This document shows positions 27,718-36,968 of a DNA stretch of 64,000 nucleotides, piece by piece. The DNA is from Rhodohalobacter sp. SW132 (lineage in GTDB: Bacteria; Bacteroidota; Rhodothermia; Balneolales; Balneolaceae). The stretch is from assembly GCF_003390325.1 (NCBI RefSeq), contig NZ_QUOK01000002.1:248001-312000 (forward strand), given 5' to 3'. The position numbers were made by a program, and so were the translations under genes. The stretch's first letter is position 1; every line of letters starts with the position of its first letter. The notes below the pieces were generated by a model, which was given only the letters and a program-made list of their open reading frames with translations, was not told the DNA's origin and did no database searches.

Positions 27718-30678
27718 ATGGCAAAAAAGTTTACAGAAATTATTTACATACTTTTTCTATTGGTATTTGCTCTTTTTAGTACCGCATCATTTGGGCAAGA
27801 TACCGGTGATATAAGAGGTACAGTAACTGATGCAGTTACAGGAGAAACACTCATTGGAGTAAACCTGATGATTGAAGGCAGCAGTCAGGGAACCGCAACA
27901 AATGTATCTGGTGAATATGTTATAAGGAGAGTGCCTGCCGGAACTCATAACCTTGTTGTAACATATATAGGTTATCAAAGGATTGTTGAAGAAATTGAGG
28001 TAACAGCAGGCGAAACGCTCGAGGTCGATTTCGTAATGCAGGAGATGGCACTTGAAGGTGCGGAGGTAGTTGTTACCACTCAGGCAAGAGGACAGCGAAG
28101 TGCAATTAATGAGCAAATTAGCTCACGTTCTATAACGAACGTGGTATCGGCTGACAAAATTCGTGAATTGCCCGACGACAATGCAGCCACAGCTTTGAGT
28201 CGACTCCCCGGAATTTCTCTTCAGGATGGGGATAAAGTTGTTATTCGTGGAATGCAGGCAAGATATAACCAGGTAATGGTGAACGGTGTTTCATTACCGA
28301 GTACAAGTGACGGAGATCGTTCTACGAACCTCGGATTTATCTCATCGAACATGCTTGCAGGAATTGAGGTAACAAAGGCTCTGCGCCCCGATATGGATGC
28401 AAATTCACTTGGAGGTGTTGTGAATTTGAGACTTCAGGAAGCACCTGAGGGAGTCAATTCGGATGTGATGCTACAGGGTACATATAACACCCAGGATCAA
28501 ACATCCCGTAACTATCAAACATGGGCCAGTGTAAGCAATCGTTTTTTTGAAAACAGACTCGGCGTTTTTGTGCAGGGAAATGCTCGGCGTTTTGATGGCG
28601 GGGGGGAATCTGCAAGCGCTACATGGGAACGATTGGGTTCCGATCCAGGGTATGGGCTTGCTCCCTATGGAATGTCGGAATTTACATTTCGTGATAATAT
28701 CAGCGTAACGGAAGAGTATGGCGGTAGCGTACTGATGGATTACAGAATTCCAACAGGCTCGATTAAATTGCAGAACACCTACGCGTATACTGAATTGGAT
28801 CAATTTAGCCATTTCGACCATTTGCTTCTTGGCAATGGCGGGCGACAGGTGCGTGCTGAAAGGGATAACAACAATCGTCATCTGCTGGTAAACGCACTAC
28901 AGGTTGAAAGTGATTTCGACATCTTTAAAGTAGATTTTGGCGTATCTCACTCTGCAAGTCAAAAAGAGACCGGCCTTAGATATGCTATAGAGTTTCCTAT
29001 AAGTAATGCATTTCCATCCTTTGGGGAATCACAAAGACGTCAGCTAACACCAGCAGATATCTATGATATCACATTTGATGAAGATAGATTTTCTGCAATG
29101 ACGGCTGGCAACGGTTCAACCCGGGATGAATATTTTCAGGAGAGGCAAATTGTTGCAAACCTAAATGTTACGGTCCCCGTACAGATTACAAGGAACATTA
29201 GTGGTGATTTTAAAACGGGTGCAAAAGTAAATTACCTTTCCCGGGAAAATGATGTGACACGCTATTTTGCCAGGCTTTCTGAAGGCAGTAATAATGCCGC
29301 TGCAGCTGATTTTCTTAGCAGCATAGGTGTATCAAACCCTAATTCTGCATTGCGTTTTACTGATTTTCAGGATCAGGTATACCCCACCGGTCGGGGGTCT
29401 TATTTCCTGCAGGGTGATTACAGGCTCAATCAGGTGATACGATCAGACTATATGGATCAGTATATGACTCTTGCTCCTACAGGCTGGGGTTCACCACACG
29501 TACCGGATTCCCGGCGGTTTGACTATGATGCAAATGAAACCCTTTCTGCTGCATATGTTATGGCTGATTTGGATATCGGATCTCGCCTTTCCCTGCTTTT
29601 TGGTGCACGGTACGAACACTTTAATATGGATTATGAGGGCAGCTTTGTTCTTCAAACTCAGTTTACAGGGCAAGGCCAAACTGACCTGACCAATCCTGAG
29701 CTTGATACTCTGAATACCGCAAACCGGAGTGTAGATCATTTTCTCCCGAATCTACAGTTAAGATATAAATTTACAGATTGGCTGGATTTGCGTCTTGCTT
29801 ATACACGAACTCTTTCCCGGCCGAACTACAATCAGTTAATGCCATCTATCTTTATTGCCAGCGATGGTGGCACTGGAGATGCAGGTAACCCAACTCTTGA
29901 ACCGACAGTATCTAATAATTATGATGCGTATCTATCTATATACGAAAATAGAATAGGACTCTTTACAGTTGGTGGATTTTACAAGCATGTTGATGGTGTT
30001 ATTCTTTCGAATCAATTCCAGCGAAGAAATTTACCCGAAAACATTGTTTGGCCCAGTGAGGATTCAGGACTGCCAAGAGCACGCGAAACAGATTTAATCA
30101 CCACGTTTAGTAACAACCCAAATCCTGCACATGTGTACGGACTTGAGTTTGAATGGCAAACCATATTTTGGTATCTGCCAAGGCCACTCGATTCAATGGT
30201 ATTAAATGTGAACTATACGAGAACCTGGTCTGAAATGGATTACAGACAAATTAGAAATGTTCGACAGGGTTTTGACCCAATCGATTTCCAGCCAATACTC
30301 GTTGAACAAGACACCGCAAGAAGCGGGCGACTCGAACAGCAGGGGAACCATATTGTGAATGTGGCACTTGGCTCCGACTACAGAGGTTTTTCCGGACGGA
30401 TCTCCTTCAGAATGCAGGCTGATGTATTAACAGGTCTCGCGACACGCCCTGAGCTGGATACTTTTACCGGAAACATCTATGGATGGGATTTTACAATCCG
30501 TCAGCAACTACCGTTAGAAGGCTTGAGTCTGTTCCTGAATGGCATGAATATAACTCATTCTCCCACTGAAAATTTCCGGGAATTCCGAAGAGAGTCCGAC
30601 GGAGAGGTATTGTCTAATTTAAGCGCCTTTAATTACAATCCGAGAAGATTTGAGCTCGGTATCAGATACAGTTTTTAA
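27718..30678 (+). CDS. TonB-dependent outer-membrane receptor
   Basis: Outer-membrane active transporter, presumably importing xylo-oligosaccharides. The 986-residue product has a signal peptide (to SFGQ, about 27), an N-terminal carboxypeptidase regulatory-like domain (30-115, RGTVTDAVTGETLIGVN), the plug (about 125-240, with SRLPGISLQDGDKVVIRGMQ) and a 22-strand-type barrel ending in aromatic F (GIRYSF). It lacks the usual SusC-type partner: no SusD gene is next to it or anywhere in the window. The following gene encodes a T9SS-secreted beta-helix-like protein. Confidence 0.92.
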   Translation: MAKKFTEIIYILFLLVFALFSTASFGQDTGDIRGTVTDAVTGETLIGVNLMIEGSSQGTATNVSGEYVIRRVPAGTHNLVVTYIGYQRIVEEIEVTAGETLEVDFVMQEMALEGAEVVVTTQARGQRSAINEQISSRSITNVVSADKIRELPDDNAATALSRLPGISLQDGDKVVIRGMQARYNQVMVNGVSLPSTSDGDRSTNLGFISSNMLAGIEVTKALRPDMDANSLGGVVNLRLQEAPEGVNSDVMLQGTYNTQDQTSRNYQTWASVSNRFFENRLGVFVQGNARRFDGGGESASATWERLGSDPGYGLAPYGMSEFTFRDNISVTEEYGGSVLMDYRIPTGSIKLQNTYAYTELDQFSHFDHLLLGNGGRQVRAERDNNNRHLLVNALQVESDFDIFKVDFGVSHSASQKETGLRYAIEFPISNAFPSFGESQRRQLTPADIYDITFDEDRFSAMTAGNGSTRDEYFQERQIVANLNVTVPVQITRNISGDFKTGAKVNYLSRENDVTRYFARLSEGSNNAAAADFLSSIGVSNPNSALRFTDFQDQVYPTGRGSYFLQGDYRLNQVIRSDYMDQYMTLAPTGWGSPHVPDSRRFDYDANETLSAAYVMADLDIGSRLSLLFGARYEHFNMDYEGSFVLQTQFTGQGQTDLTNPELDTLNTANRSVDHFLPNLQLRYKFTDWLDLRLAYTRTLSRPNYNQLMPSIFIASDGGTGDAGNPTLEPTVSNNYDAYLSIYENRIGLFTVGGFYKHVDGVILSNQFQRRNLPENIVWPSEDSGLPRARETDLITTFSNNPNPAHVYGLEFEWQTIFWYLPRPLDSMVLNVNYTRTWSEMDYRQIRNVRQGFDPIDFQPILVEQDTARSGRLEQQGNHIVNVALGSDYRGFSGRISFRMQADVLTGLATRPELDTFTGNIYGWDFTIRQQLPLEGLSLFLNGMNITHSPTENFREFRRESDGEVLSNLSAFNYNPRRFELGIRYSF

Positions 30679-30778
30679 CGACATCAATCAACCCTAACCA
30701 ATCAACCCAAACTAAGCTACCACAAGACAAAACAACCGATCAATAAATCAAATCAAAAAGAACACAGGTGAACCAAAC

Positions 30779-32611
30779 ATGAAAAAAGCACTACTACTAT
30801 TACTGTTTATGAGTATGGCCGGTATGTACAATGCTATTCATGCACAAACTCTTATGGATTTTGTGGATGAAGTGCGCGGCGACACACTAGTCATTAAAAG
30901 TATTAACGATTTGGGAGAACCAAACTCACTAATCGATGCCATGGATTTAGACGTGGATGCACCTGAAGGAAGGGTGTATGAACTTAAAAGAGGAAACTCT
31001 TATTTGCAAGACCGGGGGCCCTACAATCTTCCGACTGATCGTAAAACCCGTATAGTTGGCGAACAGATGGGTTCCATCGTAACTGAAGGAGGAGACCGCC
31101 CGCCACGAATTGCAGGAACTGTAGATGCTGAAGGAAGCCCGCAGGGTTTCAACTTTCTGGGTGTCCAAAGCGACTTCGAACTTAAGAATGTAGCGGTTCA
31201 CGTAGGTGCATCTGACGGTACAGAAGAATGGTTTGCTTTTGAAATGACCGGTAATAACCTTGATGTAACCTTCGAAAATGTTCTGATGGAACATAATTCC
31301 TGGACCTTCATTCAGTCTAATAATGGTGAAAATAACAGCCTTACGATTCGCGACAGTTACTTTCTGAACATGACCGGATTAGCCGTCCGCAGAAATGGTG
31401 GTATTTACGACAGTGAAAACGAGCCGCTTCGAAAGCTTTTGGTTGAAAACTCAACCCACCTTCATGCTGCCGGTATGATGTATAAATTCAGGAATCACGC
31501 CCCTGACTCCGCTGTTTTTAACAGAAATACATTTGTAAATGCGTCAGGTCAGCTTTTCACAAGTATTGGATATGAGCACAACTTAACCGTTACTCATAAC
31601 CTGTTTGTAAATAGTAATGTACAGGCGTATTATCCGGGTTTGGATGTTAACGAAACCGATCAGGACTTTTTACCGCATGGGATCATCAACCTGAATCACC
31701 TGCCGGATGGAAGTGATGTTGCAGACAATGAACGTAAAGTACTGGTTGCTCATAACGGTGTATTCTGGGATGATCAGCTGGATACCATAGTCGAAACCCT
31801 GAATGCTGAAAACGTTCCCTGCCCCGGGGATGAAGGAGAATCCGAATGCCAGGAGGGTGGACAATGGATGACTCAGATGATTACAATGAATAGCAGAACC
31901 CAGGAGATTTTCGACGATAATGATCGGTATCCGTACATTAACGAAGCAAACTGGGTGATGGCTGGTGACCCTCAGTTTACCGATCACGGTGGATTAATGA
32001 CTACTGCACTGGATGATGTAATTGAGTGGGCAATTAATACTGCCGGCCCCGGAAACACGACTCTGATGGCCAAGTGGAGAACTCCTGGCAATGAAGCACA
32101 AACCGGAGAAGGACAGAACTTCTTCAACTTTGACTGGCCAGTAGCAGCGGACCTTTCGTATTCCAATACGGATTATTACAATGCAGGTGGCCTGAATCGT
32201 TTTCCAATTGGTGATCTTAACTGGTTTCCAGACTATAAAGCTCAATGGGTAGCGTTGCGTGATGATGAGTATGCCCAATTAGGTGAAGCTCTGAACACAG
32301 GGAATATCCCCGTTTCTACCGAGTCTGTTGTTCAGGATCGCCCAACTACGATTGAGTTGAAACAAAACTATCCGAATCCGTTTAACCCATCAACTGTAAT
32401 TGAGTATACACTTGCTCAAACTCAGGAAGTTACTCTTGAGGTGTTTGATGCGACCGGACGAAAAGTGGCTACCCTTGTTGACAATAACGTGCAACAATCC
32501 GGTACACACAATGTACGTTTCAATGCAAGCAACTTAAGCAGTGGTATTTACTTCTACCAACTCACTGCAGGAAATCAAATGTTGACAGGAAAGATGACAC
32601 TTATCAAATAA
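30779..32611 (+). CDS. secreted beta-helix-like protein with T9SS tail
   Basis: The 610-residue protein has a signal peptide (to IHAQ, 22-23), a parallel beta-helix-like body (about 30-500) of N-rich strand repeats (SLTIRDSYFLNMTGLAVRR, VFNRNTFVNASGQLF, LTVTHNLFVNSNV), and a T9SS tail (525-610, [13 protein letters not shown]). No catalytic polysaccharide-lyase residues are recognised, although some pectate-lyase-like or DUF4957/DUF5123-type glycan-binding beta-helices look similar. It is 100 nt after the TonB receptor gene, in the place where SusD normally sits. A surface glycan-binding role is inferred. Confidence 0.8.
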   Translation: MKKALLLLLFMSMAGMYNAIHAQTLMDFVDEVRGDTLVIKSINDLGEPNSLIDAMDLDVDAPEGRVYELKRGNSYLQDRGPYNLPTDRKTRIVGEQMGSIVTEGGDRPPRIAGTVDAEGSPQGFNFLGVQSDFELKNVAVHVGASDGTEEWFAFEMTGNNLDVTFENVLMEHNSWTFIQSNNGENNSLTIRDSYFLNMTGLAVRRNGGIYDSENEPLRKLLVENSTHLHAAGMMYKFRNHAPDSAVFNRNTFVNASGQLFTSIGYEHNLTVTHNLFVNSNVQAYYPGLDVNETDQDFLPHGIINLNHLPDGSDVADNERKVLVAHNGVFWDDQLDTIVETLNAENVPCPGDEGESECQEGGQWMTQMITMNSRTQEIFDDNDRYPYINEANWVMAGDPQFTDHGGLMTTALDDVIEWAINTAGPGNTTLMAKWRTPGNEAQTGEGQNFFNFDWPVAADLSYSNTDYYNAGGLNRFPIGDLNWFPDYKAQWVALRDDEYAQLGEALNTGNIPVSTESVVQDRPTTIELKQNYPNPFNPSTVIEYTLAQTQEVTLEVFDATGRKVATLVDNNVQQSGTHNVRFNASNLSSGIYFYQLTAGNQMLTGKMTLIK

Positions 32612-32647
32612 TTGTCTGATTTCTTCCGTTAGCATGATATGTTTATT

Positions 32648-32681
32648 GCCCCGATTATAATTCATAATCGGGGCTTTTTTT
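32648..32681 (+). terminator. Rho-independent terminator after the beta-helix gene
   Basis: Perfect 11-bp stem GCCCCGATTAT/ATAATCGGGGC with a 5-nt loop and T7 tail. It probably ends the receptor and beta-helix transcript before the foldase gene. Confidence 0.92.
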
Positions 32682-32713
32682 ATATTATTGAATACATCAC
32701 ACAGCAGAAATAA

Positions 32714-34486
32714 ATGTTCAGGAAGCACATGAAATTTTCCTTTTCAATTCTAAAGCCGGCTCTCTATTTAACCGCAATTTCCGCACTTTTTTTGTTATCC
32801 TGCAATGCTGAAAATGAACCAGTAAATGAGCATATCATCGTATCTGTTGATGATGATTACTCCCTTTATTTTCCGTATATCCAAACATTTTACTCAAATC
32901 ATGAATTTGGTGCCCGGTACCCTGATAGTGAATTTAAAGGATATGAAGAGGCAATTGATTACCTGGTTACAAATCATTTAATGTTCGTTGATTTTTTTGA
33001 AAAAGAGATGCACCGTGATCCTGATCTGGAATATGAATTGGCAAGGATCATAAATGAAGATTTAGAGAATGTATATTTTGAGGAACAATACCTGTCTGAC
33101 TATATCAACGAAACGTCAATCAATCGCTACTACCAGGGGATGCAGAAAGAGATTCAATTCAGCCAGATTGTTCTTCCTGTTCAGTCCCAGTCGGCTGAAT
33201 CAAGACAAGAACTGGATGATGTCATAGAGGATATACTTGATGCGATTTCAGAGGGTGAAGATTTTAGCCGGTTAATGAACCTCTATTCCAGAGAAGACAG
33301 AATTGCAGGAACTCAAAGTGGAACCCGTGTACTTCGCGGTGATCGGGACAGAACAACGCCGTTGTTTTCTCAACTATATAACTTAAATGAAGGCGATGTA
33401 AAAGTTCTGGATACCGGTGCTTCGCTGCTTGTGGTTCATATTGACAGAGTTGACCGGATCGATGCACCACCGCTTGAAAATGTAAGAAATGATATACTTC
33501 GCAACCTAAGGAATATTCATTACAACGATATATATGTAGAATTTGAAAATGATAAAAACCGTATCGTAAATAAAGAAAATGCAGATTGGAATGAGGAGGC
33601 ATTGGAGAAACTTACAACATGGTCTGCTCAGCCCGAGTTTTTTACTGAACAATATCAAACCGTGATACAAGATGAAATTTCAGCCGATCGGGATATTGAA
33701 ATTCTTTCCTATAACAATTCAACGGTTTATCTCAGCGACTACCTTAGAATACTGGATACCATTCTGATTCCTCAGCGGTCAAGGGGAATGAACACCGAAC
33801 AAATGAAAAACTTTTTAGTTGAAGCCGTTCAGAAAGACGCTATCGTAAAAAAAGCCCGTGAGATGGGACTTGATGAAAACATCTTAAATGCAAATCGTCA
33901 GAATCCGGCATTGAGGAGTCGCATAATTCAGATTTATGATCGTGAAATCATTGAATCACAAATTCCTGAAGCAACCGATGAACGTATTGCAGAATTTTAT
34001 GAAACCAATCGTGACTCACTCTTTTGGGAACCCGCAAAGGTAAATCTCTTCGTGCATTTTTATGACACCAGGGATGAAGCCGAAGCCGCATGGTCACGAT
34101 ACCAAAACGGGGCAGAGTTTGAAAATCTTGAATCCGGCTATTCTGTACGAACTTTCATCATAAACAGAGAAGGCAATATTGAGTCTTTTATGAGAAGGGA
34201 AACCCCATACCTGGGCGAAGCAGCATTCAGTATTGATCAGGGTGAAGTAGATGGACCAGTTGAATTTACTCACGACCAACATGGACAACAGTTTGCAATC
34301 ATAAAAAGCGCGAACAGAGAAGAGGAAAGAATTCTTGAAATTGCGGATGTTGAAAACCGCATTGACAGAATGTTCCGTGAATATCACAGAAAAGAAATTT
34401 TAAGCCAGGTTAAGGCTGATCTCTGGGATCGGTATCCGGTTACGATCTATAAAGATAACCTGCAGCGGAATATAGCTGAACTTTGA
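32714..34486 (+). CDS. SurA/PpiC-like peptidyl-prolyl isomerase, lipoprotein
   Basis: Putative periplasmic chaperone. The 590-residue protein begins with a signal ending FLLSC (lipobox Cys30) and contains two parvulin-like rotamase segments, one at about 155-250 (IQFSQIVLPVQSQ, then LNEGDVKVLDTGASLLVVHID) and a weaker one at about 430-545 (KVNLFVHFYDTRDEA, LGEAAFSIDQGEVDGPVEF). The flanking regions are alpha-helical, as in SurA. It may assist folding of the TonB receptor or the large secreted enzymes. It sits between the receptor/beta-helix pair and a GH43 gene. The start may be Met1 or Met6 (32729). Confidence 0.82.
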   Translation: MFRKHMKFSFSILKPALYLTAISALFLLSCNAENEPVNEHIIVSVDDDYSLYFPYIQTFYSNHEFGARYPDSEFKGYEEAIDYLVTNHLMFVDFFEKEMHRDPDLEYELARIINEDLENVYFEEQYLSDYINETSINRYYQGMQKEIQFSQIVLPVQSQSAESRQELDDVIEDILDAISEGEDFSRLMNLYSREDRIAGTQSGTRVLRGDRDRTTPLFSQLYNLNEGDVKVLDTGASLLVVHIDRVDRIDAPPLENVRNDILRNLRNIHYNDIYVEFENDKNRIVNKENADWNEEALEKLTTWSAQPEFFTEQYQTVIQDEISADRDIEILSYNNSTVYLSDYLRILDTILIPQRSRGMNTEQMKNFLVEAVQKDAIVKKAREMGLDENILNANRQNPALRSRIIQIYDREIIESQIPEATDERIAEFYETNRDSLFWEPAKVNLFVHFYDTRDEAEAAWSRYQNGAEFENLESGYSVRTFIINREGNIESFMRRETPYLGEAAFSIDQGEVDGPVEFTHDQHGQQFAIIKSANREEERILEIADVENRIDRMFREYHRKEILSQVKADLWDRYPVTIYKDNLQRNIAEL

Positions 34487-34591
34487 GATTATTCAGGTAA
34501 ATATATTTCAAAAAAGGACAGATTTACATTTCAATTTCTCAATTGATTAACAAAGAAAAGAGCCCTATTTCTAAATCAACAATCAAGTTCT

Positions 34592-36871
34592 ATGAAAAAA
34601 ATAGTTACAATCTGCTTATTAAGTATAGTATTGCTGATCTGTTTACCAATGCTTGTCTATTCACAATCCGGTAAAACATTTATCAACCCGATCATACCGG
34701 GAGATCACCCTGATCCAACTCTTACCAAAATCGGGAATTATTTTTACTCATCCGGCTCTTCGTTTAATCCTACTCCAAAAATCTATCGCTCAACCGACCT
34801 TGTGCACTGGGAAGCCATCGCTCAGCCTGTAAAAGCATCCTGGTCTACCTATGGCGATCAGCCGGGCGGAGGTGCCTGGGGCGGCCATACAGTTTATCAT
34901 CACGGAAAATACTGGCACTATTTCGGCCGTGGAGGAGGGAACATGTATTTTGTAACTGCAAATGCACCTACAGCCGGCTGGAGTGATCCGGTTGAACTCC
35001 AGCGTTTCGGAAATCTACCGCCATATGGTGTGGATAACTCAATATTTATAGATGAAGAAACCGGAAAGTGGTACCTGTTAACAAAAGCAGGGCACGAAAA
35101 TAATCACATGATTGAGTTAGGAGAAAATGGTCAGCCGACAGGCGAATTTCTCGATCTTACCTGGTTGAATCCCGATGATGAAGGTCTTCCGTATGGATGG
35201 GCTGAGGGACCCGTAATGTGGAAACATAATGACTTTTATTACTACAGTTTCGCTGAACATCTGGTGGGTGAGCAGTACGTGATGCGTAGTGATACCTTAA
35301 CCGATAATCCCGATGATTGGGAAATTATGAGTGGTAACATGTACTACGGCTCAAGGGGTACATTCGATCGTCCCAATCATATTTCACCGGCTGTAACTCT
35401 GGATGATGGTACAAGCTGGGCGATCGGCCACAGCTATCACACAAACAACAACTGGCAGGCCCAGGGAAGGCAAGGTCTGCTCCATGAAATTACGTACGAA
35501 GACGGCTGGCCCCGAATTGAATTTCCGCCTTCTCACGAAACAGACGCACCCAATCTGCCGAACATAAACAATATTCCATGGATGGTGCCGAAATCTGATA
35601 TGTTCAATACGGCCAGGTTAAACCCTGCATGGTCCGTTTTAGGATATACTCCGGATGGAATGATCTCTTTATCTGACCGCGCAGGCTGGGTGAGACTTGA
35701 ACCCCATAACAACTACACAAGTCTGATACAGAATGATGGCGAACATCAATACTCAGCTATCACACGTGTTGATTTTGAGCCCGATGCGGATTCCGATCAG
35801 GCCGGTTTATGGATCATCAACGGGCCACAGAATCTATCGGTCAGAGTATACAGCTCAGCCAATGCACAAGGCGATCCAATTCTTGGATTTCGTTTTGATG
35901 ACACCGTTTATGAAGTGGAAAATACGGTGGGTTCTGCTGTATGGCTGAAATTGATCCGTAATGATCACACGGTATCGGGCTATTTCAGTGATGACGGGGA
36001 TAGCTGGACCCAGATCGGTGAGGAGATCAATGCTATTGAGTTGGGACGTCATCAGAATGATTTCAATGATTTTACCGGCAATCAGCAAGGATTATTTGTA
36101 GAAGGAAAAGCGGCATTTTTCGATCTCTACGTATATCGTGATGCTTATACGGAAATTATGGGAAGAAAACCTGCAAACTACTCGGGTGCCCGTCCATCAG
36201 GCTCAGGTTCCTTCCTTGGCTCAATTAGTAATGGGGACTGGGCGATGTATGCCGGTGTTCAATTTGGTACATCTTCTCCATCGAACTCCGGTGTGGATTA
36301 CCAGAAATCTGCAAGACAGATTAACCTCACAGCTTCCAGCAATGGCCACGGCGGTGTTGCTGAGGTTTGGCTTGGCGGCATCGAAAACGGTGAAATGATT
36401 GCTGAAGTTCAGATTGAAGATACCGGGAGCAACGCCAGCTATTCGACCTTCAGTGCGCCTACTGCAAGAGATATCACGGGCAGCCATGATGTGTATCTGC
36501 GCTTTACAGGATCTGATGGTGTTCCTGAACTTTTCAGATTGCAAAGCTTATCGTTTTCCACTGAGATAACTACTTCCAGTGAGAGTATAGCAGACGGAAC
36601 GAATCCAAGAGAGTTCAGGCTTCAGCAGAATTATCCAAATCCTTTTAATCCTTCAACTGTCATTACATATCAATTACCGGCAGGTGATCAGGTTTCACTG
36701 AAAGTATTTGATATGCTTGGCCGTGAAGTGGCGACACTGGTTGACGGCATGGTTTCTTCCGGTGAACACAGGGTTACATTTGATGCATCAAATCTTACCA
36801 GCGGGATGTATATCTACCGCCTGCAGGCAGGGGAGAGAGTACAAACCAGGAAAATGATGCTCATCAAATAG
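34592..36871 (+). CDS. GH43 beta-xylosidase/arabinofuranosidase with CBM6 and T9SS tail
   Basis: Inverting arabinosidase or xylosidase. The 759-residue protein has a signal peptide (to SQSGK region, about 25), a five-bladed GH43 propeller (28-320) with general base D41 (HPDPT), pKa-modulator D148 (GVDNSIF) and acid E205 (AEGPV), a beta-sandwich domain (330-525), a CBM6-like module (about 530-660, GVDYQKSARQINLTASSNGHGG) and a T9SS tail ([11 protein letters not shown]). It is a T9SS-secreted enzyme. The exact activity within GH43 cannot be decided from motifs. It follows the foldase gene by 105 nt. Confidence 0.92.
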   Translation: MKKIVTICLLSIVLLICLPMLVYSQSGKTFINPIIPGDHPDPTLTKIGNYFYSSGSSFNPTPKIYRSTDLVHWEAIAQPVKASWSTYGDQPGGGAWGGHTVYHHGKYWHYFGRGGGNMYFVTANAPTAGWSDPVELQRFGNLPPYGVDNSIFIDEETGKWYLLTKAGHENNHMIELGENGQPTGEFLDLTWLNPDDEGLPYGWAEGPVMWKHNDFYYYSFAEHLVGEQYVMRSDTLTDNPDDWEIMSGNMYYGSRGTFDRPNHISPAVTLDDGTSWAIGHSYHTNNNWQAQGRQGLLHEITYEDGWPRIEFPPSHETDAPNLPNINNIPWMVPKSDMFNTARLNPAWSVLGYTPDGMISLSDRAGWVRLEPHNNYTSLIQNDGEHQYSAITRVDFEPDADSDQAGLWIINGPQNLSVRVYSSANAQGDPILGFRFDDTVYEVENTVGSAVWLKLIRNDHTVSGYFSDDGDSWTQIGEEINAIELGRHQNDFNDFTGNQQGLFVEGKAAFFDLYVYRDAYTEIMGRKPANYSGARPSGSGSFLGSISNGDWAMYAGVQFGTSSPSNSGVDYQKSARQINLTASSNGHGGVAEVWLGGIENGEMIAEVQIEDTGSNASYSTFSAPTARDITGSHDVYLRFTGSDGVPELFRLQSLSFSTEITTSSESIADGTNPREFRLQQNYPNPFNPSTVITYQLPAGDQVSLKVFDMLGREVATLVDGMVSSGEHRVTFDASNLTSGMYIYRLQAGERVQTRKMMLIK

Positions 36872-36893
36872 AAGTGCTTCAATATGAATATGA

Positions 36894-36930
36894 AAAGCCC
36901 GACTGGCATTTGCCAGTCGGGCTTTTTTTA
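36894..36930 (+). terminator. bidirectional terminator between converging genes
   Basis: Perfect 15-bp stem AAAGCCCGACTGGCA/TGCCAGTCGGGCTTT with a 2-nt loop, T-rich on one side and A-rich on the other. It lies between the GH43 stop (36871, plus) and the GH10 stop (36969, minus). Confidence 0.92.
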
Positions 36931-36968
36931 TGTTCAATTTTATCTGTTTATATAGTAGAAAGAGTAGG

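Noticed and set aside
27718-30678. SusC/SusD pair
   Set aside because: The receptor was first considered a SusC, but no SusD-like lipoprotein follows or occurs elsewhere in the window, so only a TonB-dependent receptor is called.
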